Source: JBBQYA01 sp031412335
Lineage (GTDB): Bacteria > Bacteroidota > Bacteroidia > Sphingobacteriales > Sphingobacteriaceae
Direction: 5' to 3'
Assembly (NCBI GenBank): GCA_031412335.1
Contig: JANOCT010000043.1
Location: forward strand, 51,013 to 115,012
DNA length: 64,000 bases
Shown one piece after another: positions 9,316 to 17,036 of this stretch; position 1 is the stretch's first letter; each line of letters begins with the position of its first letter. A model generated the notes under the pieces. The model saw nothing but the letters and a program-made list of their open reading frames with translations. It had not been told where the DNA came from and did no database searches. A program made the position numbers and the translations under genes.

Positions 9316-10212
9316 ATGGTTATTAGCGAAAAAAAATCCGAAATTTTATACCATGGTATAGGATTCGGGCTCATCGTTTCAATTTTAAATATACTGATTA
9401 GTGTATTTATTTTCTTTCAAACAATTAATTCAAGTTTTGCACAGCAAAAACCTCCTTACAAAATTTATAAAACATTTGAGGAAGCATTTGCAAATCCATT
9501 GGAAGTAAAACACCTTCGGGTTTCGTATGATAAACTTACTTCCATTCCGGCAGAAATTGGCACGCTTAATAACTTAGAGATTCTTGAATTAAACAATAAT
9601 TTGATTGTAGAGCTTTGCCCGGAAATTGGAAAATTAACAAAACTAAAACGCTTAAATCTTTTTAGAAATAAACTTAGAAGCTTACCGAAAGAGATTGGAA
9701 ATTTAATAGAACTGGAAGAATTTATTGCAAGTAGCTGCCAAATAGAACAAGTTCCAAAAGAAATAGGAAATCTTCAAAAGTTAAAAAGACTTTCCTTGAA
9801 GTTTAATAAACTAACCTCATTACCCGATGAGATTTGTGAACTATCATTATTAGAATATTTTGATGTCAGCTTCAACGAACTTAGTTCAATACCAGACCAG
9901 ATTGGAAATTTGGAAGAATTAAAATTCTTTTATTTAGGCAATAATTTTATTTTATCTATTCCACCATCTATTGGTAATCTTCACCGAATCAACCAGTTAT
10001 ATATTGGTAGAAATAGTTTAGAAGAATTACCAGATGAACTCATTAATCTAACCAGCATGAAAGAATTGGACGTTGCCAATAGTGGTGTTTTGCTCAGGCT
10101 GCCAGAAGGCGGAGGTCAATTACGAAATCTAGAATATTTGTACCGCGATGGAAATACGATAGTGCCATATTCTTATTATTCAAATACGAGATTGAAAACT
10201 ATTTATCGTTGA
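9316..10212 (+). CDS. Leucine-rich-repeat protein with an N-terminal membrane segment or signal
   Basis: The 298-residue protein has a polar N-terminus, then a hydrophobic segment at about 15-38 ending in SSFAQ, which could be a signal peptide with a long n-region or a membrane anchor. About nine LRR units of 23 residues follow, of the type LxxLPxEIGNLxxLxxLxLxxN (for example LTSIPAEIGTLNNLEILELNNN). This short-repeat class forms a curved protein-binding surface. The ligand is unknown. It is about 90 bases downstream of lon on the same strand and convergent with arfB. Confidence 0.85.
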   Translation: MVISEKKSEILYHGIGFGLIVSILNILISVFIFFQTINSSFAQQKPPYKIYKTFEEAFANPLEVKHLRVSYDKLTSIPAEIGTLNNLEILELNNNLIVELCPEIGKLTKLKRLNLFRNKLRSLPKEIGNLIELEEFIASSCQIEQVPKEIGNLQKLKRLSLKFNKLTSLPDEICELSLLEYFDVSFNELSSIPDQIGNLEELKFFYLGNNFILSIPPSIGNLHRINQLYIGRNSLEELPDELINLTSMKELDVANSGVLLRLPEGGGQLRNLEYLYRDGNTIVPYSYYSNTRLKTIYR

Positions 10213-10215
10213 TTT

Positions 10216-10632
10216 TTATAAATCTTTCGGATTTACCTTTTTCCTCATCAATTTTTTATCACCCAAAAACTCTTTATTCTTTAGTCGTTCTCTTACCGAT
10301 CCTTTAGTTGGGTTGGTTGCTTTTCGTGGTTTTTGAACTTTAAAAGCATTTATTAACAATAAATGTATTTTTTGAATCGCTTGCTGTTTGTTTAAATATT
10401 GCGATCGTTCCGTATCACACGTTACACGCAATTCGCCAGCCTTACTTATTTTATTTTTTAGTTTTTCAGCAAGTATTAATTTTTCATCTTCACTAAAGAT
10501 TGCTGATTCGTGCACCACAAATACAACTTCTATACGCGTGCTTACCTTGTTTACATGCTGCCCTCCGCTTCCACTGCTTCGTGTTGCAAAAAATTTTAAT
10601 TCAGGAAGTAAATCGGCTCTAGTAATTTTCAT
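10216..10632 (-). CDS. arfB: Peptidyl-tRNA hydrolase ArfB (YaeJ family, ribosome rescue)
   Basis: The 138-residue protein carries the GGQ catalytic motif at 23-25 in SSGSGGQHVNKVSTRIEVVF, the signature of release-factor-like peptidyl hydrolases. It lacks the codon-recognition domains of RF1 and RF2. The C-terminus is rich in lysine and arginine (KPRKATNPTKGSVRERLKNK), the tail that in ArfB enters the empty mRNA channel of stalled ribosomes. Family knowledge: it releases the nascent chain from non-stop complexes. It is transcribed convergently to the LRR gene, with only 3 bases between the two stop codons. Confidence 0.93.
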   Translation of the reverse strand: MKITRADLLPELKFFATRSSGSGGQHVNKVSTRIEVVFVVHESAIFSEDEKLILAEKLKNKISKAGELRVTCDTERSQYLNKQQAIQKIHLLLINAFKVQKPRKATNPTKGSVRERLKNKEFLGDKKLMRKKVNPKDL

Positions 10633-10692
10633 GAATGAGAATAACCAAAACTAAACACTGGAAAAGTAAAAACAAGCAATACATTAAAATAA

Positions 10693-10700
10693 TATCTTTG
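10693..10700 (+). promoter_or_regulatory. Bacteroidota-type -7 box for porQ-cmk
   Basis: TATCTTTG matches TAnnTTTG and ends 19 bases before the TTG at 10720. No clear -33 TTTG is seen at the standard distance. Confidence 0.6.
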
Positions 10701-10719
10701 GGAGTACGTTTTTTCCTTT

Positions 10720-11790
10720 TTGCTAAAAATCTTGAAATACAAATTTCTACTCCTGTTTCTTTTTATCAGTTCATTGTCTCAAGCCCAAATTGGTGGTCGT
10801 GGTATATATAAATTTATGGATCTGCCAGCTTCTGCCAAGCAATCTGCATTAGGTGGCATATTGATTACAACTCGTGATTACGATGTAAACAATGGTTACC
10901 AAAATCCTGCCTTGTTGAATAAAGAAATGCACAATCATTTCGCATTCAATACCATGAACTATTTTAATGACATCAGATTTGGATATATTGGCTACGGAAG
11001 GCACTATGATAATATTGGTACTTTTTCTGCGGGAATTCAATCCATTAATTATGGAAACTTTATTGAAACCGATGAAAGTGGCAAGGAAACAGGAAATACA
11101 TTCAAGGCAGGCGAATACGCTTTAAACCTCGGTTATGGAAGAAATTATTTACCAAATCTGAGTATTGGAACCAATTTAAGAATCATTACGTCTAATCTCG
11201 GTGATTATAGTTCAGTAGGTTTAGCAGCCGATTTAGGTTTATGTTATTTCGATACTGCTAAAAATTTAAGCGTTGGATTTGTAATAAAAAATTTAGGTAC
11301 TCAATTAAGCACATACCGACCAGGAAATACAGAAAATCTGGCAACTGATATTCAATTAGCAATTTCTAAACGATTAAAATATGCTCCTTTACGGTATACA
11401 ATTACCTTGCATGATTTACAACGATTTGATTTAAGTTATACCGATCCAAACGATCCAAACCGTGAAATTGATTTGCAAACTGGAGAACCTATTGTTAAAG
11501 AAATTAATATTGCTGATAAACTAGCTAGACATTTAATTGTCGGCGCTGAATTACTTTTTTCTAAAAATTTCAATATAAGACTTGGATACGATCATCAAAA
11601 AAGAAAAGAATTGGCCTTAAGCAGCAAAGGTTCAACGGTTGGTTTTTCTTTTGGCTTTGGCATTAAAATAAAGAAAATAGATTTTAGTTATGCTTCTGCC
11701 AAATATCACTTAGCAGGTTCTACCAATCACTTCAGCATTGCCGCTAATCTTTCTAATTTTAATAAAAAGAAGAAAGCTGTGTTGAATTAA
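10720..11790 (+). CDS. porQ: Type IX secretion system protein PorQ
   Basis: The protein (up to 356 residues) has a signal peptide (LLLFLFISSLSQAQ) and the PorQ opening IGGRGIYKFMDLPASAKQSALGG, then repeated beta-strand patterns of an outer-membrane barrel. Family knowledge: PorQ is an outer-membrane protein of the T9SS and is linked to the PorU attachment complex. No ATG is available; TTG at 10720 or TTG at 10732 is the start, and the promoter box just upstream supports this region. The cytidylate kinase gene follows 58 bases later; the porQ-cmk order also occurs in Porphyromonas, which strengthens the call. Confidence 0.9.
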   Translation: MLKILKYKFLLLFLFISSLSQAQIGGRGIYKFMDLPASAKQSALGGILITTRDYDVNNGYQNPALLNKEMHNHFAFNTMNYFNDIRFGYIGYGRHYDNIGTFSAGIQSINYGNFIETDESGKETGNTFKAGEYALNLGYGRNYLPNLSIGTNLRIITSNLGDYSSVGLAADLGLCYFDTAKNLSVGFVIKNLGTQLSTYRPGNTENLATDIQLAISKRLKYAPLRYTITLHDLQRFDLSYTDPNDPNREIDLQTGEPIVKEINIADKLARHLIVGAELLFSKNFNIRLGYDHQKRKELALSSKGSTVGFSFGFGIKIKKIDFSYASAKYHLAGSTNHFSIAANLSNFNKKKKAVLN

Positions 11791-11848
11791 GTCTAGCATT
11801 TTAAGAATTATAGTACATTTGATGCTATCAAAAAAGCGTCGAAGGAAT

Positions 11849-12517
11849 ATGAATGAACACATGATCGTTGCCATCGACGGTTATTCTTCTTGCGGCAAAA
11901 GCACGCTGGCAAAGACTTTAGCTACTGAGCTTCATTATACCTATATTGACTCTGGTGCTATGTACAGAGCTGTAACCTATTATTTTTTGAAAAATAATAT
12001 TGACCTCGACAATCCAGAAGAAATAAAAAAAGCTTTAGAAGAAATTCATTTAAGTTTCAAAAAACAACAAATTGAGTTAAATGGAGAAAACATTGCGGAT
12101 GAAATAAGGCAAATGTATATTTCGAGTAATGTAAGTGAAGTAAGTGCACTAAAGCCTGTACGGGAAGCAATGGTAGCTTTGCAACAAAAAATGTCGAAAA
12201 AAGGACACGTGGTAATGGACGGCAGAGATATTGGAACTACGGTATTTCCGCATGCACAATTAAAAATATTTATGACCGCTGATCCAGAAATAAGAGCACA
12301 AAGAAGGTTTAGAGAATTATTATTAAAAGGCGTAAAAGTGAGTTATCAAGAGGTTTATGATAACCTTACTCAGCGCGATAAACAAGACACAACCAGAACC
12401 GAAAGTCCATTAAAAATGGCATCAGATGCTATAATTTTAGACAATTCGCACCTAAATGAGGAGGAACAACTTGATTTCGTTCACCACATAATTATTGATA
12501 AGCATATTCAACTCTGA
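11849..12517 (+). CDS. cmk: Cytidylate kinase
   Basis: The 222-residue protein has the P-loop IDGYSSCGKSTLAK near its N-terminus, YIDSGAMYRAVTYY for CMP binding, MDGRDIGTTVFP, and the lid region QRRFRELLLKG followed by RDKQDTTRTESPL. It phosphorylates CMP and dCMP with ATP in the cytoplasm. I start at ATG 11849 (MNEHMIVAIDG) because family members begin a few residues before the P-loop strand; ATG 11822 or 11861 are alternatives. It follows porQ on the same strand with no terminator between. Confidence 0.95.
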   Translation: MNEHMIVAIDGYSSCGKSTLAKTLATELHYTYIDSGAMYRAVTYYFLKNNIDLDNPEEIKKALEEIHLSFKKQQIELNGENIADEIRQMYISSNVSEVSALKPVREAMVALQQKMSKKGHVVMDGRDIGTTVFPHAQLKIFMTADPEIRAQRRFRELLLKGVKVSYQEVYDNLTQRDKQDTTRTESPLKMASDAIILDNSHLNEEEQLDFVHHIIIDKHIQL

Positions 12518-12570
12518 TTTGCTGATAATTAAAGATTTAAAAATTAATTTTCACGAAAAGTTTTAATTCC

Positions 12571-12578
12571 TATCTTTG
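12571..12578 (+). promoter_or_regulatory. Bacteroidota-type -7 box for rpsA
   Basis: TATCTTTG fits TAnnTTTG. TTTT (one mismatch to TTTG) lies 19 bases upstream at 12548-12551. The rpsA ATG follows 32 bases after the box, and AAAGGAG at 12591-12597 is an unusually good Shine-Dalgarno-like sequence for this phylum. Confidence 0.75.
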
Positions 12579-12609
12579 CAGTCCCTTACGAAAGGAGACT
12601 CAATTATTA

Positions 12610-14934
12610 ATGACACAAAAAACAACTGAAGAAAATTTCGAGGCATCAGAAATGAAGGCTGAAATTGAAAAAACCCAGGTAGAAGAAACATCTTCAACCA
12701 CTGAACAAACACCGGATTCAACCCCAGAAACCGAGGAAGTAAAGCCAGCTGAGGCTCAAATAGAAAGCAAAACTGAAGAAATTCAACCAGAAGTAACAGC
12801 CGAAGAAGTTGTTGCAGAAGCAAAAGCTGAAGAAGTTGTTGCGGAAGTAAAAGCAGCACCTGTTGAAGAAGAAGAAACAGAAGATTTCGTGGATGAAAAA
12901 CCGATTAGAATCGAACGATTAAAAGATCCGGTAATGATTCCTGATGCTGATTTCGACTGGGATGCAGACGAAAAAGGTTTTGGAAATTACAGTTCGACAG
13001 AGCGAGTAAAACTAGAAGCATTGTACACTACAACGCTAAGTTCTATTAACAAAGATGAAATTGTAACCGGAACTGTTGTACACATCAACAGTAAAGATGT
13101 TGTATTAAACATTGGATTCAAATCTGATGGATTGGTACCTCTTTCTGAATTTAGAGACACTCCTGATTTAAAAATCGGAGACACAGTAGAAGTGTATGTA
13201 GAAGATCAAGAAGACAAAAACGGTCAACTTGCTTTATCTAGAAAAAGAGCAAAAACTCAACGATCATGGGATGATATTAATAAAGCCCTTGAAGAAGACA
13301 CCATTATTGAAGGTTTTGTAAAAAGCCGAACTAAAGGTGGTTTGATTGTAGATGTTGCTGGTGTAGAAGCATTTTTACCAGGTTCGCAGATTGATATTAA
13401 ACCAATCCGTGACTATGATATTTATGTAGGAAAAACAATGGAATTCAAAGTGGTAAAAATTAACCACGAATTCAAGAATGTTGTTGTTTCGCATAAAGTA
13501 TTGATTGAAGACGATTTAGAAAGTCAAAAATTAGAAATAATCAGCAAACTTGAAAAAGGACAAGTACTTGAAGGAACTGTTAAAAACATTACAGCTTTCG
13601 GAGTATTTATTGACCTTGGTGGTGTTGATGGATTATTGCATATCACAGATATTTCTTGGGGTAGAATTGATCATCCAGAAGAAGTATTGAAATTGGATGA
13701 AAAATTAAATGTAGTTGTACTTGATTTCGATGATGAGAAAAAGAGAATTGCATTAGGTTTAAAACAATTAACTCCACATCCTTGGGAATCTATTTCTGAA
13801 AGCATAGAAGTTGGAAGTAAATTAAAAGGTAAAATAGTAACCGTTGCAGATTATGGTGCATTCCTTGAAATCGCTCCAGGCGTAGAAGGTTTGATTCACG
13901 TATCTGAAATGTCGTGGTCACAGCATTTACGATCGCCACAAGAATTCATGAAAGTTGGAGACGAACTGGAAGCAGTAGTTCTTACACTTGATAAAGCAGA
14001 TCGTAAAATGTCATTAGGTGTTAAACAACTTACTCCAGACCCTTGGGTTGAGATCGTTGAAAAATATCCAGTTGGCAGCAAGCACAAAGCTATTGTTAAA
14101 AACATGACCAATTTTGGTGTTTTCGTAGAAACTGAAGAAGGAATTGATGGGTTAATCCACATTTCTGACCTTTCTTGGGCTAAGAAAATCAACCATCCTC
14201 ATGAGTTTACCAAAGTAGGCGAAACTCTTGATGTGATTGTGTTAGAAGTTGATGCTGAAGGCAGACGTTTATCTCTTGGACACAAGCAATTGGAAGAAAA
14301 TCCTTGGGATACATTTGAAACCATATTCCACTTGGACTCAGTTCATGTTGGAACCGTGCTGAAAGTAACTGACAAAGGAGCAATTGTTGCATTACCTTAC
14401 GGATTAGAAGGCTTTGCGCCAACTAAACATAGCGTGAAAGAAAATGGAGCAAGTCTTGTAGCAGATGAGCAAACAGATTTCATGGTAATTGAATTCAACA
14501 AAGATTCTAAGCGAATTGTATTATCTCATAGCAAAATACACGAAGCAGCGAAAGCAGCAGAAAAGCGTGTAGAAGCTGACACAAAAAAGAAAGAAACTAA
14601 TGAAACAGTGAAAGCTGTTAAAAAAGTTAAAGATTCTGTAGAGAAAAATACATTGGGCGATTTAGATGTATTATCTGCATTAAAATCATCTCTTGAAACT
14701 TCTGAAGCGAAAGCAAGTGCTAAGAAAATGGCAAAAAAGGAAGAAGATAAAGTAGAGAAACCAGTAGCAGAAGCAAAAGCGGAAGTTGTTGCAAGCCCGG
14801 AAGCGGAAGCAACGACAGAAGTAAATGCAGAAGCAAAGACAGAAGCAAAAGCTAAAAAAGCTAAGCCAGCAGCAGAAGAAAAAACAGATGCAGTTGATGA
14901 AGTTAAAGCTGATGACGAAGCAAAAGCTGAATAA
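12610..14934 (+). CDS. rpsA: 30S ribosomal protein S1
   Basis: The 774-residue protein has six S1 (OB-fold) repeats between about residues 145 and 640, for example GQVLEGTVKNITAFGVFIDL and GSKLKGKIVTVADYGAFLEI. Family knowledge: S1 binds mRNA at the small subunit and helps initiation, which matters in a phylum that relies little on Shine-Dalgarno pairing. It is longer than E. coli S1 (557) because of an acidic, Glu/Ala/Thr-rich N-terminal extension of about 105 residues and a low-complexity Ala/Glu/Lys tail of about 130 residues. It has its own promoter and a strong terminator, so it is probably monocistronic. Confidence 0.96.
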   Translation: MTQKTTEENFEASEMKAEIEKTQVEETSSTTEQTPDSTPETEEVKPAEAQIESKTEEIQPEVTAEEVVAEAKAEEVVAEVKAAPVEEEETEDFVDEKPIRIERLKDPVMIPDADFDWDADEKGFGNYSSTERVKLEALYTTTLSSINKDEIVTGTVVHINSKDVVLNIGFKSDGLVPLSEFRDTPDLKIGDTVEVYVEDQEDKNGQLALSRKRAKTQRSWDDINKALEEDTIIEGFVKSRTKGGLIVDVAGVEAFLPGSQIDIKPIRDYDIYVGKTMEFKVVKINHEFKNVVVSHKVLIEDDLESQKLEIISKLEKGQVLEGTVKNITAFGVFIDLGGVDGLLHITDISWGRIDHPEEVLKLDEKLNVVVLDFDDEKKRIALGLKQLTPHPWESISESIEVGSKLKGKIVTVADYGAFLEIAPGVEGLIHVSEMSWSQHLRSPQEFMKVGDELEAVVLTLDKADRKMSLGVKQLTPDPWVEIVEKYPVGSKHKAIVKNMTNFGVFVETEEGIDGLIHISDLSWAKKINHPHEFTKVGETLDVIVLEVDAEGRRLSLGHKQLEENPWDTFETIFHLDSVHVGTVLKVTDKGAIVALPYGLEGFAPTKHSVKENGASLVADEQTDFMVIEFNKDSKRIVLSHSKIHEAAKAAEKRVEADTKKKETNETVKAVKKVKDSVEKNTLGDLDVLSALKSSLETSEAKASAKKMAKKEEDKVEKPVAEAKAEVVASPEAEATTEVNAEAKTEAKAKKAKPAAEEKTDAVDEVKADDEAKAE

Positions 14935-14951
14935 TTTTAAGTACCTTTTGG

Positions 14952-14981
14952 AAAAACCCTGCTTCGGCGGGGTTTTTTTTT
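14952..14981 (+). terminator. Rho-independent terminator of rpsA
   Basis: AACCCTGC-TTCG-GCGGGGTT forms an 8-bp stem (one G-T pair) with a UUCG tetraloop, followed by a T run. It starts about 18 bases after the rpsA stop. Confidence 0.9.
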
Positions 14982-15140
14982 GATCTTTATTTTGATTTCA
15001 AAATATACTTGTGGAGGTATATGTTGTAGTTTATTTAATATTGTCAATATTTATTAGAAATATAATCCGGCGCTTGGCTTAAATAAATATTTTTTAATTG
15101 GTTTATTTTACATAATTGATTTAAAACCTTTTAAAAATTA

Positions 15141-15305
15141 TTTTGGGCTTATCTTGTCTCGTCTTGTCAATTATTACAAGACGAGATCGGGCTTTCAGCT
15201 TAATCTTTTTTGCGGTCAGCTTACCCTAAATTTGGATATTTGATTTAGCAAAAAAGGATATCGCTTCAATCCATAAGCCAAAGCACTCCGATGTTAATTT
15301 ATTGT
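15141..15305 (+). repeat. Partial copy or relative of a dispersed extragenic repeat
   Basis: This gap (14982-15345) holds no gene. TCTCGTCTTGT (15157-15167) and ACAAGACGAGA (15176-15186) form a perfect 11-bp palindrome with an 8-base loop. The left end (ttttgggctta-cttgtctcgt) and right end (ccaaagcactccg) match the ends of the repeat region near 57.3-57.5 kb, but the middle differs. An inner inverted pair, atcttttttgc and gcaaaaaaggat, is also present. Confidence 0.6.
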
Positions 15306-15345
15306 AATATGAATCAAAACCTATAATTAATAAACGATTATTAAA

Positions 15346-15738
15346 ATGAATTTAAAAATAACAGGACTACATCATATTGCCATTATTTGCAGCGATTATT
15401 CAACATCCAAAGATTTCTATTTAAATATTTTGGGTTTTACCTTAAAAGCCGAAGTATTTAGAGTGGAACGAAATTCATGGAAAGCCGATCTTGAATTAAA
15501 TGGAAATTATTTGATTGAACTATTTTCTTTTCCTGATGCTCCTCCCCGACCATCATACCCAGAAGCACAAGGGTTAAGGCATTTAGCTTTTTCGGTTATT
15601 GATGTCTTACAAACTCAGCTTGCATTACATTCTTTTGGAATTGAATGCGAAGAAATAAGAACAGATGAATATACTGGAAAGCAATTTTTCTTTATTCAAG
15701 ATCCGGATGGGTTGCAGGTAGAGCTTTATGAATTGTAA
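15346..15738 (+). CDS. VOC family (glyoxalase/bleomycin-resistance fold) metalloprotein
   Basis: The 130-residue protein is a single VOC domain starting LKITGLHHIAIICSDYSTSKDFY. The four expected metal ligands are in place: H10 (or H9), E58 in LIELF, H79 in GLRHLAF and E126 in LQVELYEL. The overall pattern resembles the YaeR/GloA2-like branch, small proteins close to glyoxalase I. Substrate is not established for this branch; methylglyoxal handling is only a possibility. It stands alone between rpsA and a repeat array, with no promoter box recognised. Confidence 0.88.
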   Translation: MNLKITGLHHIAIICSDYSTSKDFYLNILGFTLKAEVFRVERNSWKADLELNGNYLIELFSFPDAPPRPSYPEAQGLRHLAFSVIDVLQTQLALHSFGIECEEIRTDEYTGKQFFFIQDPDGLQVELYEL

Positions 15739-15747
15739 GGAAAGAAT

Positions 15748-16073
15748 GAACCATAAAGGGAACTTCTGAAAAATTGAACCACAAAGGCAAATTCTGAAAA
15801 AAATGAACTACGAAGGCACGAAGACACGAATTTTTAAAAAAGAAAATGAAGAAGATTAAAAAAAATCAGCAATAATTCCATCAAAACACAAATTTGCTAT
15901 CAATTAAAAAAGCGATTTGTTTATTTTTTCTTTGAGCCTTAGAGTCTTCGTGGTTCAAAAAACTTTAATTCTACTTCTTGTCTTCGTGGTTCAAAAAACT
16001 TTATTTCTTCTTTGAGCCTTCGTGGTTCTAAATACTTATTTCAACTTCTTGTTTTCGTGGTTCAAAAAAACCC
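15748..16073. repeat. Array of direct and inverted 'cttcgtggttcaaaa' units
   Basis: The 402-base gap before tktN contains about four right-hand units (tcttcgtggttcaaaaaact, near 15951, 15981, 16017 and 16051, spaced 30-36 bases) and about three inverted, more degenerate units on the left (gaaccataaag near 15749, gaaccacaaagg near 15777, gaactacgaaggcacgaag near 15805). The two sides could fold into a long imperfect hairpin. No transposase or coding signal is seen. Apparent coding here is a repeat artefact. Confidence 0.7.
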
Positions 16074-16117
16074 TTCCAATCATCGTTCAAACTTCCAACC
16101 GATGCCGATATTTTTTT

Positions 16118-16125
16118 TACTTTTG
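16118..16125 (+). promoter_or_regulatory. Bacteroidota-type -7 box for tktN
   Basis: TACTTTTG fits TAnnTTTG and ends 15 bases before ATG 16141, which helps place the start. No -33 TTTG is evident. Confidence 0.5.
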
Positions 16126-16140
16126 AAAAAATCAAGGAAA

Positions 16141-16983
16141 ATGGCAGATATAGCAAAACTTCAGGAAATTGCACAACAAGTGCGTAGAGATATAGTGAGA
16201 ATGGTGCATGCCGTTCAATCCGGGCATCCGGGTGGTTCGCTGGGTTGTGCTGATTATTTTACAGCATTGTATTTTGAAGTAATGAATCATAACCATGCTT
16301 TTGCAATGGATGGAAAAAATGAAGATGTTTTCTTTTTATCAAACGGACATATTTCTCCGGTTTGGTACAGTGTGCTTGCTAGATCTGGTTATTTTGATGT
16401 AGCTGAGTTAAGTACTTTCCGAAAACTAGATTCTCGTTTGCAAGGTCATCCGGCAACTGCCGAGCATTTACCTGGAATTCGAATTGCTTCTGGTTCATTA
16501 GGACAAGGCCTTTCAGTGGCTTTGGGAGTAGCAATGGCTAAAAAAATGGACGGTGACGATAAATTAATTTATACATTGATGGGCGATGGGGAATTGCAAG
16601 AAGGACAAAACTGGGAAGCTATCATGTTTGCTGCACACAACAAAGTAGATAATATAATTGCAACCGTTGATGTAAACGGACAACAGATTGATGGTTCTAC
16701 AGCTCATGTGCTTTCCTTACAAAACCTCGACGAAAAATGGAAATCATTTGGTTGGGAGGTGTTGAAAATGGATGGAAACCAAATGGAGGATGTAGTAAAT
16801 ACCTTGGCAAAAGCAAAAACCGAATGTGGTAAAGGCAAACCTGTTGTTATTTTAATGCATACGGAAATGGGCGCAGGAGTCGATTTTATGATGGGAAGTC
16901 ACAAATGGCATGGTGTTGCCCCGAATGATGAGCAATTGGCAAACTCTTTGTCACAATTGCATGAAACGCTCGGAGATTATTGA
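16141..16983 (+). CDS. Transketolase, N-terminal subunit
   Basis: The 280-residue protein corresponds to the thiamine-diphosphate pyrophosphate-binding third of transketolase. Visible motifs are HAVQSGHPGGSLGCADY, SNGHISPVWY, GSLGQGLSVALG, and the ThDP/metal motif GDGELQEGQNWEA at about 148-160. Together with the separate C subunit at 20597 it would transfer two-carbon units in the non-oxidative pentose phosphate pathway. ATG 16141 (MADIAKLQ) is chosen because it fits the family and follows a promoter box; an upstream extension would translate repeats. Split transketolases are usually adjacent, but here the C half is 3.6 kb away. Confidence 0.93.
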   Translation: MADIAKLQEIAQQVRRDIVRMVHAVQSGHPGGSLGCADYFTALYFEVMNHNHAFAMDGKNEDVFFLSNGHISPVWYSVLARSGYFDVAELSTFRKLDSRLQGHPATAEHLPGIRIASGSLGQGLSVALGVAMAKKMDGDDKLIYTLMGDGELQEGQNWEAIMFAAHNKVDNIIATVDVNGQQIDGSTAHVLSLQNLDEKWKSFGWEVLKMDGNQMEDVVNTLAKAKTECGKGKPVVILMHTEMGAGVDFMMGSHKWHGVAPNDEQLANSLSQLHETLGDY

Positions 16984-17036
16984 TTGATCATGTTTGCTGA
17001 TAACAAGGCAACGAAATTTATCGTTAAACTTACCTG

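Noticed and set aside
12563..12859. 98-codon minus-strand frame opposite the start of rpsA, rich in Leu and Gln
   Set aside because: It is the reverse of the Glu/Ala-rich S1 head and covers the rpsA promoter; an antisense shadow.
13896..14422. Minus-strand frames opposite rpsA
   Set aside because: They lie wholly opposite conserved S1 domains and lack any motif.
15748..16073. CRISPR array
   Set aside because: The repeated units are degenerate, occur in both orientations, have short and irregular spacers, and no cas gene is present.
16012..16140. Upstream extension of tktN from 16012
   Set aside because: The extra residues are translated from the 'ttcgtggttc' repeat array. The family start MADIAKLQ at 16141 follows a promoter box.
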